NCBI GenBank assembly: GCA_017307505.1
Contig: JAFKEE010000032.1
Coordinates: 62,001-126,000 of the forward strand
From: Acidobacteriota bacterium
Lineage (GTDB): Bacteria; Acidobacteriota; Terriglobia; Bryobacterales; Bryobacteraceae
Direction of reading: 5' to 3'
Length of the DNA: 64,000 bases
Shown here piece after piece: positions 38,504 through 47,444 of this stretch. Within the stretch, counting starts at the first letter, position 1; each line of letters starts with the position of its first letter. The notes beneath the pieces were generated by a model. It saw only the letters and a program-made list of their open reading frames with translations, ran no database searches and was not told where the DNA came from. Position numbers and translations under genes: made by a program.

Positions 38504-41500
38504 AGCGCATCTCCGACCTTTCCAGCTTCAACGACGTGCGCGAGGCCGGCCTCTCCAAACTCCTGCCGGACCGGCCCCGCATCGCCATCGGCATGGGCAC
38601 CTGCGGCACCGGCAATGGAGCCGAATCCGTCTATCACGCCTTCGCTGATGCCATCAATACCCGCGGCCTCGGCATGAACCTCGCCCGCACCGGCTGCTTC
38701 GGCTTCTGTGCGGCCGAGCCGCTGGTCAACGTCTACCTGCCCGGCAAGCCTCTGGTCATCCTGCAGCGCGTCCAGCCCAACGACGTACCCGGCATCCTGG
38801 ACGACCTCGCCAGCGGCCGCATGCCCACCGGTCTCGCCCTCTGCAAAATCGAGGAGTGGGATCACATCACCGGCCATGTCCGCTTCGGCGTCGGCCTGCC
38901 CGAAATCCCCCACTGGCACGAAGTCCCCTTCTTCACCGGCCAGAAGAAAATCGTCCTCCGCAACTGCGGGCTCATCAACCCCAACGAGATCGACGAATAC
39001 ATCGCCATCGGCGGCTATCAGGCCCTTTATAAAGTCCTCATCGATAACAACCCCGACATGGTGATCGAAGCCGTCAAGGCCGCCAAACTCCGTGGCCGCG
39101 GCGGCGCCGGCTACCAGACAGGCATCAAGTGGGAGTTCCTCCGCAAAGCCCAGTCGGAACGCAAGTACATCATCTGCAACGCCGACGAAGGCGACCCCGG
39201 CGCCTACATGAACCGCAATGAGATCGAGAGCGACCCGCACTCTCTCATCGAGGGCATGATCATCGGCGGCTACGTCATGGGCGCCACCGAGGGCATCCTG
39301 TACGTCCGCGCCGAATACCCGCTGGCCGTCCACCGCCTCAACTCCGCCATCGAACAGGCCCGCGAGTGCGGCCTGCTGGGCGACAACATCCTCGGCCGCG
39401 GCTTCCGCTTCGACCTCCAGCTCGTCGAAGGCGCCGGAGCCTTCGTCTGCGGCGAGGAAACGGCCCTCATCCGCTCCCTCGAAGGCAAGGCCGGACGCCC
39501 CACCCCGCGTCCGCCCTATCCGGCGGAACATGGCCTTTACGGCTGTCCCACCAACATCAACAACGTCGAGACCTGGTACAACATCGCCCCCATCGTCATC
39601 AAGGGCCCCGGCTGGTTCACGGAAACCGGCAGCGCCAAGAGCCCGGGCACCAAGGTCTTCTCCCTCGTCGGCAAGGTGAACAACACCGGCCTCGTCGAAA
39701 TGCCCCTTGGCACCCCGCTCAAGACTTTCGTTTACGACGTCGGCGGCGGCGGCACTCACGGCCGCGCCATCAAAGCCGTCCAGACCGGCGGGCCCTCCGG
39801 CGGCTGCATCCCGCAGGAGATGTTCGACACTCCGGTCGACTACGAATCTCTCGGCCAGCTCGGCTCCATCATGGGCTCCGGCGGCATGGTCGTCATGGAC
39901 GAAGACAACTGCATGGTCGACGTCGCCCGCTACTTCATCGAGTTCACCCACTCGGAAAGCTGCGGCAAATGCATTCCCTGCCGCGTCGGCCTCGACAAGA
40001 GTCTCTACTACCTGAATCGCATCACCCAGGGCAAAGGCACCGAAGCCGACTTCGACCTGCTCGACGACCTCAGCCGCATGATCCGCGACACCTCCCTCTG
40101 CGGCCTCGGCCAGACCGCGCCCAACCCCGTCCTCACCACCATGCGCCACTTCCGCCATGAGTTCGAGGACCACATCCGCGCCGCCCGCTGCCGTGCCGGC
40201 GTCTGCGAGGATCTCGCCCTCAGCCCCTGCGAGAACTCCTGCCCGCTGCACATGAACATCCCCCGCTTCCTGCAGCTCCTCAAAGAGGACCGTCTGGAGG
40301 AAGCCTTCGTCTCCGTGGTGATGGACAACCCCCTGCCCGCCTCCACCGGCCGCGTCTGCCAGCACCCTTGCGACAACCGCTGCCGGCGCACCGGCGTCGA
40401 CTCAGCCGTCAACATGCGCGAAGTCCATCGCTATATCGCCGACGCCATCTACCCCTCAGACCGCTTTGACGCGCTCGCCTCCGATATCGCCGCCCGCCGC
40501 AAGCCGCTCACCGGCAAACGCTGCGCCGTCGTCGGAGCCGGGCCCACCGGCCTCGCCTGCGCCTTCTACCTCTGCATGCTCGGCCACGAGGTAATGGTCT
40601 ACGACTCCAACCCGGCCGCCGGCGGTATGCTCCGCTATGCTTTGCCGGACTACCGCCTGCCCAAGGACGTCCTCGACCGGGAAGTCGAACTCATCCGCCG
40701 CACCGGCGTCCAGTTCACCTTCAACACTCAGGTCCCGCGCGACGTCTCGCTCAACGACCTCGACGGCCAGTACGACGCCGTCTTCCTCTCCATCGGCACC
40801 TGGAAAGAGAGCTGGGTCTACCTTCCCGGCACCGAACTCACCGGCGTCATCCCGGCCCTGCCCTTCCTCGAGGCCGTTTCGAAGGAGCAGCCTGTGCCCC
40901 TTGGCAAACGCGTCACCGTCATCGGCGGAGGGAACGCTGCCATCGACTCCGCCCGCACCGCCCTGCGCCTCGGCAGCAAGGTGACCATCATCTACCGCCG
41001 CGAACGCAAGGACATGCCCGCGATCCCCGAGGAGACGGAGGCCGCTGAAGCCGAAGGCGCCGAGATCGTCTTCCTCGCCACGCCGCACCGCATCGTCGGT
41101 GGGCCCGATGGGCGCGTCCAGGCTATTGAGGCCGTCCGCACCAAACTCGGTGAGTACGACTCCTCCGGCCGCCGCCGCCCCATGCCCACCAACGAGATCA
41201 TCCGCTTCGCCTGCGATACCGTTATCCTCGCCGTCGGCGAGACCGTGGATCTCGACTTCGCCAAGGCCTCCGGCCTCAAGATCAAGGAGAGCGGCCTCAT
41301 CGAAGTCGACCGCTACACCCTCGAAACCAGCCGCTCCAAGTTCTACGCCGGCGGCGATCTCATCACCGGAGCCTCAAACGTCTCCAATGCCATGGGCTAC
41401 GGCAAGAAGGCCGCCCGCAATATCGACCGGCGCCTGATGAACGTCCGCCGCTGGGAGGAGGTCTTCCCCTCGTTCGAATACGACCAGGCTCCGCCGGCCC

Positions 41501-41655
41501 ACGCCAGCGAGGCGCCGCGCCATCACGTCGAGGAGGTGGATGCCGCCCAGCGCGCCACCACCTTCGCCGAGGCCACCATTGGCCTCGCCCCCGTCGACGC
41601 GATGGAAGAAGCCTGCCGCTGCCTGCGTTGCGATGTCCGCAACGGCGATCACTAG
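38500..41655 (+). CDS. hoxF: HoxF-like diaphorase fused to a GltD-like NADPH oxidoreductase
   Basis: The 1051-residue fusion starts with a thioredoxin-like 2Fe-2S domain (1-110: GTCGTGNG...TGCFGFC). A NuoF/HoxF flavoprotein follows (~150-560) with FMN/NADH loop RGRGGAGY, NADEGDPGAYMNR, and the 4Fe-4S site SCGKCIPC...CGLGQTAPNP. A third part is the GltD/NfnB half (~575-1040): a 4Fe-4S start (CEDLALSPCENSCPLHMNIP, NPLPASTGRVCQHPC), an FAD dinucleotide fold GAGPTGLACAF, and an NADPH fold GGGNAAIDSARTALRLG. It ends in CRCLRCD. NuoF oxidises or reduces NAD(H), and the GltD half has the fold that handles NADP(H). The fusion suggests that hydrogenase electrons can reach both pools. Confidence 0.88.
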   Translation: MKRISDLSSFNDVREAGLSKLLPDRPRIAIGMGTCGTGNGAESVYHAFADAINTRGLGMNLARTGCFGFCAAEPLVNVYLPGKPLVILQRVQPNDVPGILDDLASGRMPTGLALCKIEEWDHITGHVRFGVGLPEIPHWHEVPFFTGQKKIVLRNCGLINPNEIDEYIAIGGYQALYKVLIDNNPDMVIEAVKAAKLRGRGGAGYQTGIKWEFLRKAQSERKYIICNADEGDPGAYMNRNEIESDPHSLIEGMIIGGYVMGATEGILYVRAEYPLAVHRLNSAIEQARECGLLGDNILGRGFRFDLQLVEGAGAFVCGEETALIRSLEGKAGRPTPRPPYPAEHGLYGCPTNINNVETWYNIAPIVIKGPGWFTETGSAKSPGTKVFSLVGKVNNTGLVEMPLGTPLKTFVYDVGGGGTHGRAIKAVQTGGPSGGCIPQEMFDTPVDYESLGQLGSIMGSGGMVVMDEDNCMVDVARYFIEFTHSESCGKCIPCRVGLDKSLYYLNRITQGKGTEADFDLLDDLSRMIRDTSLCGLGQTAPNPVLTTMRHFRHEFEDHIRAARCRAGVCEDLALSPCENSCPLHMNIPRFLQLLKEDRLEEAFVSVVMDNPLPASTGRVCQHPCDNRCRRTGVDSAVNMREVHRYIADAIYPSDRFDALASDIAARRKPLTGKRCAVVGAGPTGLACAFYLCMLGHEVMVYDSNPAAGGMLRYALPDYRLPKDVLDREVELIRRTGVQFTFNTQVPRDVSLNDLDGQYDAVFLSIGTWKESWVYLPGTELTGVIPALPFLEAVSKEQPVPLGKRVTVIGGGNAAIDSARTALRLGSKVTIIYRRERKDMPAIPEETEAAEAEGAEIVFLATPHRIVGGPDGRVQAIEAVRTKLGEYDSSGRRRPMPTNEIIRFACDTVILAVGETVDLDFAKASGLKIKESGLIEVDRYTLETSRSKFYAGGDLITGASNVSNAMGYGKKAARNIDRRLMNVRRWEEVFPSFEYDQAPPAHASEAPRHHVEEVDAAQRATTFAEATIGLAPVDAMEEACRCLRCDVRNGDH

Positions 41656-41670
41656 AAAGGAGAATGCGCC

Positions 41671-42405
41671 ATGCCCCAGAAGATATCCCTCCGCATCGAT
41701 GGCGAGCTCATCCACACCGCCGCCGGACAGAGCATCCTCGACGCCGCCAAGGCTCATAACAAATTCATTCCCGCGCTGTGCCACATGAAGGGGCTCAGCT
41801 CCGTCGGCGCCTGCCGCCTCTGCATCGTCGAGGTCGCCGGAGTCGGGCGCCTCCTGCCCGCCTGCACCACACCGGTGCAGGACGGCATGTCCGTCACCAC
41901 ACAGTCCGACAAGCTGCGCCGCTACCGCCGCATCGCCCTCGAACTGCTGTTCGCCGAACGCAATCACGTCTGCGCCGTCTGCGTCTCCAACGGCTTCTGC
42001 GAACTGCAGGGCCTCGCCAAACGCCTCGGCGTCACCAACGTCCGTTATCCCTACACCTACCCCAAGGTCCCCATCGACCTCACACACCCGCGCTACACCG
42101 CGGATCAGAACCGCTGCATCCTCTGCTCGCGCTGCGTACGCGTCTGCGCCGAAGTGGAGGGCGCCCACGTCTGGGAGATCTCAGGCCGCGGAGTCGGCTC
42201 CCGCCTCGTCTGCGAGCTCAACCGCAGCTGGGGCGAATCCACCAACTGCACCAGTTGCGGGAAATGCGTCCAGAGCTGCCCCACCGGCGCCATCGCCGAA
42301 AAGGGCTTCGCCGTCGAAGAGATGAGCAAACGCACCGATCCCATCAGCCGCCTCGCCACCCTGCGCGCCGCCGGCTCCGACAACAAACCGGGGGTGATCT
42401 TATGA
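41671..42405 (+). CDS. hoxU: HoxU-like iron-sulfur subunit (NuoG N-terminal type)
   Basis: The 244 residues carry a 2Fe-2S domain (KFIPALCHMKGLSSVGACRLCIVEV), a His/Cys 4Fe-4S segment (NHVCAVCVSNGFCELQ), and two cubane motifs, CILCSRCVRVCAE and CTSCGKCVQSCPTGAI. It wires HoxF to the HoxYH catalytic pair. AAAGGAG precedes the ATG. It overlaps hoxY by 4 bp (ATGA). Confidence 0.93.
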   Translation: MPQKISLRIDGELIHTAAGQSILDAAKAHNKFIPALCHMKGLSSVGACRLCIVEVAGVGRLLPACTTPVQDGMSVTTQSDKLRRYRRIALELLFAERNHVCAVCVSNGFCELQGLAKRLGVTNVRYPYTYPKVPIDLTHPRYTADQNRCILCSRCVRVCAEVEGAHVWEISGRGVGSRLVCELNRSWGESTNCTSCGKCVQSCPTGAIAEKGFAVEEMSKRTDPISRLATLRAAGSDNKPGVIL

Positions 42406-42947
42406 ACAAGGCCAAGGTAGCCACAGTCTGGCTCGACGGCTGCAGCGGATGCCACATGTCCGTCCTCGACATCGATGAGGTGCTCATCGACGTCCTGCAC
42501 AAAGCCGACATCGTCTACGGCCCGCTGGTCGATGCTCAGGAGTTCCCCGAAGGGGTCGACGTCACCTTGACCGAAGGCGCGGTCAGCAGCCAGCACGACT
42601 ACAAACTGATCCAGCAGATCCGCAAGCGGACGAAGCTCCTCATCGCCCTGGGCGACTGCGCCGTCACCGGCAACGTGCCCTCCATGCGCAACACCATTCC
42701 CACGAAACGCCTGCTCGAACGGGCCTATGTGGAAGGGGCCGATATTCACCAACGTGCCCCTTCTGACGGCGTGCCGGCCCTCCTCCGGCACGCCGTCCCC
42801 GTGCAGGAGATCGTCAAAGTCGATCTCCACCTGCCGGGCTGTCCGCCCAAACCCGCCCTCATCGCCTTCGCCCTCACGGAACTGCTGGCCGGCCGCAAAC
42901 CCGACCTCACCAACCCCTCCGTCGCGGGCCTGGTCAAGTTCGGCTGA
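42402..42947 (+). CDS. hoxY: NiFe hydrogenase small subunit
   Basis: The 181-residue small subunit carries the proximal 4Fe-4S cluster. Ligand cysteines are in LDGCSGCHMSVLD, LGDCAVTGN and LPGCPP. The short length and lack of a Tat signal mark the soluble cytoplasmic HoxY type. It passes electrons from the NiFe centre of HoxH to HoxU. ATG 42402 overlaps the hoxU stop. Confidence 0.93.
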   Translation: MNKAKVATVWLDGCSGCHMSVLDIDEVLIDVLHKADIVYGPLVDAQEFPEGVDVTLTEGAVSSQHDYKLIQQIRKRTKLLIALGDCAVTGNVPSMRNTIPTKRLLERAYVEGADIHQRAPSDGVPALLRHAVPVQEIVKVDLHLPGCPPKPALIAFALTELLAGRKPDLTNPSVAGLVKFG

Positions 42948-42959
42948 TCTGGAGGTCCC

Positions 42960-44387
42960 ATGCCGCCCACTATCACCATCAATCACGTCACCCGCATCGA
43001 AGGCCACGCCCGCATCGATATCCATCTGAACGACCTCGGCAAGGTCGCCTCCACCCAGTTCCACGTCACCCAGTTCCGGGGCTTCGAGAAGTTCACCGAA
43101 GGCCGGCCCTATTACGAGATGCCCGCCATCACGGCCCGCATCTGCGGCATCTGCCCGGTGAGCCACCTGCTCGCCTCGGTCAAGGCCTGCGACGCCATCA
43201 TGGCCGTCCAGATCCCCGAGCCCGCCGCCCTGCTGCGCGAACTCCTCCACTGCGCCCAGTTCGTCCAGAGCCACGCCCTCAGCTTCTTCCACCTCTCCGC
43301 GCCCGACCTGCTGCTGGGCTTCGACTCCGATCCGGCCCTCCGCAACATCGTCGGTCTCATCGAAAAGCATCCGGAAGCCGCCCGCGACGGCATCGCCCTG
43401 CGCAAGTTCGGCCAGCAGGCCATCGAGCGCATGGCCGGAGAACGCATCCACCCCTCCTGGACCGTGCCTGGAGGCGTCAACAAACCGCTCTCCGCCGACG
43501 CCCGCGACCATATCCTCACCGGACTTCCCATCGCCAAATCGATCATTCGCCGCACTCTGAAGAACTTCAAGGCGATGCTCGACGACTTCCCCGCCGAGAG
43601 CGCCGCCTTCGGCAACATGCCCACGGCCTACGCCGGACTCTCCGGCCTGGATGGCGAATTCAAGATCTACGACGGCGCATTGCGCTTCATCGACAACACG
43701 GCGAAGCCGCTGGCCACTGTTGCCAGGCCCTTGGACTACTCCAAGTACATCGGCGAAGCGACGATGCCCGATTCGTACCTGAAAGCGCCCTACTTCAAAC
43801 CGCTGGGCTACCCGGAAGGCATCTACCGGGTCGGCCCGCTCGGCCGCCTGAACGTAGCCGCCCGCATGGGCACGCCCGAAGCCGATGGCGAGTTGGAAGA
43901 GTACCGGCAACGTCTCGGCCGCATCGTCCAGAGCTCGTTCTTCTACCACTACGCCCGCCTGATCGAGGCGCTCTATGGAGTCGAGCGCATGGAAGAGCTC
44001 CTCAGCGAACCGCTGATCACGGACACCCACATCCGGGCCGACGCGGGCGTCAACGCCAACCAAGGTGTAGGCATCATCGAAGCCCCGCGTGGCGTCCTCA
44101 TCCACCACTACAAAGTCGACGACAACGGCTCAATCACCTGGGCGAACCTGATCGTCGCCACGGGCCACAACAACCTGGCCTTGAACCACAGCATCCGGCA
44201 GGTGGCGGAACAATTCGTAGACGGAGCCCAGTTGAAAGAAGGAGCCGTCAACCGCGTCTCGGCCGTAGTCCGGGCCTACGACCCGTGCCTCAGCTGCTCC
44301 ACGCATGCGTATGGGGGCCCGGCGGTGAATCTAAGGCTGTGGAGCCCGCAAGGAGAGTTGGTGGACTCCTGGCCGCGGCCGGAATAG
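42960..44387 (+). CDS. hoxH: NiFe hydrogenase large subunit (group 3-type)
   Basis: The 475-residue catalytic subunit has its NiFe ligands in RICGICPVSH near the N-terminus and DPCLSCSTH near the C-terminus. All four positions are cysteine, so it is not a NiFeSe enzyme. A 26-residue tail after the last His (AYGGPAVNL...) is the extension removed by a HoxW/HycI-type maturation protease. Together with HoxEFUY this is an NAD-linked, bidirectional hydrogenase. No hyp maturation genes lie in the window. It is convergent with the phosphatase gene, with 42 bp between. Confidence 0.95.
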   Translation: MPPTITINHVTRIEGHARIDIHLNDLGKVASTQFHVTQFRGFEKFTEGRPYYEMPAITARICGICPVSHLLASVKACDAIMAVQIPEPAALLRELLHCAQFVQSHALSFFHLSAPDLLLGFDSDPALRNIVGLIEKHPEAARDGIALRKFGQQAIERMAGERIHPSWTVPGGVNKPLSADARDHILTGLPIAKSIIRRTLKNFKAMLDDFPAESAAFGNMPTAYAGLSGLDGEFKIYDGALRFIDNTAKPLATVARPLDYSKYIGEATMPDSYLKAPYFKPLGYPEGIYRVGPLGRLNVAARMGTPEADGELEEYRQRLGRIVQSSFFYHYARLIEALYGVERMEELLSEPLITDTHIRADAGVNANQGVGIIEAPRGVLIHHYKVDDNGSITWANLIVATGHNNLALNHSIRQVAEQFVDGAQLKEGAVNRVSAVVRAYDPCLSCSTHAYGGPAVNLRLWSPQGELVDSWPRPE

Positions 44388-44429
44388 AACGGGACCCGCT
44401 GGATCCGGCGGCTCCCGGGCCGTCCGGCC

Positions 44430-45905
44430 TTAATCTATCGAGCGAGCGGTAAGCACGTGTGTGTCCGCTACCTCGCCGTTCATCTGGCCGTCGGTCTCCT
44501 GTGCCGAAGTCCAGGTGCGGACGAATTCGGTGCGGACTTCCGTCGGCGACACGTGTACCCGGACGAAGCCTGCTCCGTCGAGGATCACACCGTGCGTGTA
44601 CCCGTAAGTTTCGGCGCGGTTGCCGACCCTTGGATTCCTGGCGCCCGGTTGCGGGCCTTCCTGGTAGAGAATGCCATCCAGTTCCTGCCGGACGTAGATG
44701 TGATCATGGCCATGAAAGAAGGCCGTCACATTGTTCGCCACTAGCAGTTGGTGAATCGGCATCGCCCAGCCCGGGCGCGCCTGGTCGAACCCCCACGTGT
44801 CATCCAGATTGGATCCGCCCCACTCCAGGTACTTGGCAACCTCGATGCCGCCGCGCATCTTCCCATCCATGTCTTTGCCGCCCACGAGATTGTGCGCGAA
44901 GACGAATTTGAAGGCGGCGGAACTCGATTCCAGCGTCTGCTTCAGCCACTCGTATTGCGTGCGGCCGAGCGTCAGAGACCAGTCGCCGCTCACCTCCGGT
45001 TTCTGCGGCGTGTACCAGTAAGGGTCGAGGACCACAAACAGAGCGTCACCCCATTCCCATGCATAGTAATCCTGCCGCAGACCAACGAAATCTTCCTCCG
45101 CCGGGTTGCCGGTGAAGATCCCGCCGGGCACGGGATTGGGGAAGTACTGCTTCCGCAGCCTGGTCGCCCATACCGGCAGCTCGTCCTCCGTCCCGTGAAG
45201 CTGATTGCCCCACTCGCCTTCGTGATTCCCCAGCACCAGGAAAAGCGGCGCCGAGTGGCACACCAGGTCGTAATAGGAGCGCAACAACCGGTGCCGTCCC
45301 AGCACAGCGTCATAGCTGATCGGCCTCGGAAGTTTGTCCGACATCATGGTGTCGCCAAGATCGATGAGGAAATCGGGTTCGCCCGCGAGTTCATTCTGCA
45401 GGGTCAGACGATAGACCTCGGGGTCGGAGTTGGCGTCCATGTGCGGATCGAACTGCACGGCAAACGTAAAGCTCGATCCGCGCGCCCGTTGCGTGTGGAA
45501 CGAATGCTCGTCGCCGGTCATAAAGGCCGGCGTCTCCGGCTCGCGGAACTGCATCCTGTAGTAGTACCGTAAGTCCGGCTGGAGATCTCCGATGACGGTC
45601 TCGAACGGCGTTCCGCCCGGGTAGCGAGTGGGCACAGTCTGTCCTTCATAGACCCCGGGCACGGTGCCATATTCGAAATACACTTCCAGGTCCCGGTCCG
45701 CCTCGACATTGACCGTAACTTCATTGGCGCTTACTCTGCCCAGCAGTTCCTTGCCCGTGAAAACCGGCTGCGCCGGCGCGGTCTCGCTCAGCGGCATCCC
45801 GGCGAGGCGGCGTATCGGCCCCTGAGCTGCGCAGGGACGAGCGGCAAGCACCGCCCCGGTAACACCGAGAAAAGCGCGCCTGGTAAGATTCTGACCATCT
45901 CTCAT
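44430..45905 (-). CDS. Tat-exported calcineurin-like metallophosphatase
   Basis: The 491 residues start with a twin-arginine signal (NLTRRAFLGVTGAVLA). A fibronectin-like N-terminal domain precedes a metallophosphoesterase domain with VQFDPHMD (D-x-H), DLGDTMMSD (GD), VLGNHEGEW (GNHE) and FHGHDHIYV (GHxH), the two-metal site of purple acid phosphatase/PhoD relatives. It would hydrolyse phosphate esters outside the cytoplasm. It is the last gene of the operon with the ASST fusion and the 509-residue protein; its start overlaps the latter's stop. Confidence 0.9.
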   Translation of the reverse strand: MRDGQNLTRRAFLGVTGAVLAARPCAAQGPIRRLAGMPLSETAPAQPVFTGKELLGRVSANEVTVNVEADRDLEVYFEYGTVPGVYEGQTVPTRYPGGTPFETVIGDLQPDLRYYYRMQFREPETPAFMTGDEHSFHTQRARGSSFTFAVQFDPHMDANSDPEVYRLTLQNELAGEPDFLIDLGDTMMSDKLPRPISYDAVLGRHRLLRSYYDLVCHSAPLFLVLGNHEGEWGNQLHGTEDELPVWATRLRKQYFPNPVPGGIFTGNPAEEDFVGLRQDYYAWEWGDALFVVLDPYWYTPQKPEVSGDWSLTLGRTQYEWLKQTLESSSAAFKFVFAHNLVGGKDMDGKMRGGIEVAKYLEWGGSNLDDTWGFDQARPGWAMPIHQLLVANNVTAFFHGHDHIYVRQELDGILYQEGPQPGARNPRVGNRAETYGYTHGVILDGAGFVRVHVSPTEVRTEFVRTWTSAQETDGQMNGEVADTHVLTARSID

Positions 45906-47431
45906 TTCGCCACTCCAAATAGAAAGTCCGTGTTCTCGATTTGCGGCATCGCGATCGGTTCCGAATAAATGTATGCCCCCGTGCAGGGATAGTCTTCGAG
46001 GTTGCGCAACCGCAGCAACTTCTCCCTCTGCGCGGCGGTGAGCGTGCGATTTACTTCGGCAAAGCGGGTCGCACTGTGATACGAGATCGCACCGTCCAGC
46101 TCACCGTACTTCCGCGCCAGGGCGAGAACAGCCTGCTTGTCCGCCGTCTGCCCTCTCAGGAAGCGGCGCAGCTCCGTGGAGATCGCCCGCCTGAGGTCCA
46201 CAATGTTTCTCAGTGGTTCACGCTGAAGATCCACCAGGCCTGTAATGAGCCGCCGCTGGGAGTCGCTCAGCATCGCCAGGAACGCCTCGCCGCTATCGCC
46301 CGTCAACCGCGTGCTGATCGAGTACCCCGGATTGCCCATGGCCGGAATGTCCTTCATGTAGAACGACCCGAAATACGTCGCGTGCCGTTCGGGACAAAAG
46401 TACGTGTCCGCTTCTATGGAACCCGCATACCAGCTGAACAACTCGCTCGCGTAGGTCATCACCGCGACGTGCCGGCCATGAGACAGAGTGCGCTTGTCGA
46501 TCTGGTCTCCGAGATCCGGCCAAGTACTGGAATCGCTGAATGCCATCTTGCCCAGGTAGGCCTTCTGTTGTGCGTCCAGGTGAGCGATGATGTCGCCCAC
46601 CACAGCGGCACGCCGGTAGCTCAACTCCCCGTCAGCCTCGTACAAGTCGGCGGCATACTGCGCCACGGCGTCCCTGTCGAGTCCCGTTTTTCCGGCCGGG
46701 ATATCGCCCTCCAGCAGCCGCCGGAACGCCTGAACCAGCGGGAACCGCTTGTAGGCGAAAGCCCGCATCAGGCTCTCCTGTTCGGCGGCGAGTGCAATTA
46801 ACTGCGTCCTTTGTCTCTCGGTAAGGACGAAAAGAACATTGTTCGCCACTCTCGGAACGAACGAGGTATTGTGCCCGAGTTGTCCGCTATCGATGTCGCG
46901 CATGTACTGGAAGCCGAAGAAATCGGAGACTTTGCCCGGCGGGAGAAACGTGTAGCTCCCCAGGTTGCCGGTGAGGAACGCCAGTGCATCGAATGCGATG
47001 GTGTTCAGTTGCGCGCGGTCGGAAGTGGCCTGCTCTATCGAGTACTCGCCACGCCCCCGGCTCTCTCTGGAACCGCGAGGCTCTCCGCGTCCGGGCCCTC
47101 CTGGACCGGCCTGGTTCGGCGACGGCGCCAGGGAGGAGAGCTTTTGGGGATTGAACCCGGCGTCCGCTATGGCTTGTTCCAGGGCAGGACCTCTCCGCAG
47201 TCCCGCCGCGCGAAAGGCCTCGTTGATCGCCTTTGCGGCATCAGGGGTCAGGGCGGCTTCGGAGTATCTCGCGAGAATCGCTTTCACCAGTTGCTTCTGC
47301 TCCGGAGTCAGGGACTGCATCTCGGCCTCGCGCTTCTCGTTTGCGCGGCCCCTCTCACCCTCCGTGGTTGGCGGCTGCGTGGCCGCAAGCGCAGACATCG
47401 AAAGTGTGGCTATTGTGAGTACCCACTGCAT
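45902..47431 (-). CDS. secreted protein with internal tandem duplication, function unknown
   Basis: The 509-residue protein has a signal peptide (VLTIATLSMSALA) and an LTPEQKQLVKAIL segment recalling LTXXQ proteins. A Gly/Arg linker follows. Two homologous ~165-residue halves come next. TFLPPGKVSDFFGFQYMRDI in the first matches TYFCPERHATYFGSFYMKDI in the second, and YEADGELSYRRA matches YGELDGAISYHSA. Each half ends with an AxQxxxLxxL helix. I do not recognise the family. It sits between the ASST fusion and the phosphatase in an operon. Confidence 0.72.
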   Translation of the reverse strand: MQWVLTIATLSMSALAATQPPTTEGERGRANEKREAEMQSLTPEQKQLVKAILARYSEAALTPDAAKAINEAFRAAGLRRGPALEQAIADAGFNPQKLSSLAPSPNQAGPGGPGRGEPRGSRESRGRGEYSIEQATSDRAQLNTIAFDALAFLTGNLGSYTFLPPGKVSDFFGFQYMRDIDSGQLGHNTSFVPRVANNVLFVLTERQRTQLIALAAEQESLMRAFAYKRFPLVQAFRRLLEGDIPAGKTGLDRDAVAQYAADLYEADGELSYRRAAVVGDIIAHLDAQQKAYLGKMAFSDSSTWPDLGDQIDKRTLSHGRHVAVMTYASELFSWYAGSIEADTYFCPERHATYFGSFYMKDIPAMGNPGYSISTRLTGDSGEAFLAMLSDSQRRLITGLVDLQREPLRNIVDLRRAISTELRRFLRGQTADKQAVLALARKYGELDGAISYHSATRFAEVNRTLTAAQREKLLRLRNLEDYPCTGAYIYSEPIAMPQIENTDFLFGVAK

Positions 47432-47444
47432 CGTGCTCCTCCTC

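Noticed and set aside
38182-40365. 727-codon frame antisense to the hydrogenase genes
   Set aside because: Composition is typical of a reverse-strand shadow (Ala/Asp/Gly-rich); the hoxE and hoxF motifs on the other strand are unambiguous.
42960-44387. NiFeSe-type hydrogenase
   Set aside because: All four metal-ligand positions in RICGIC and DPCLSC are cysteine codons, with no in-frame TGA.
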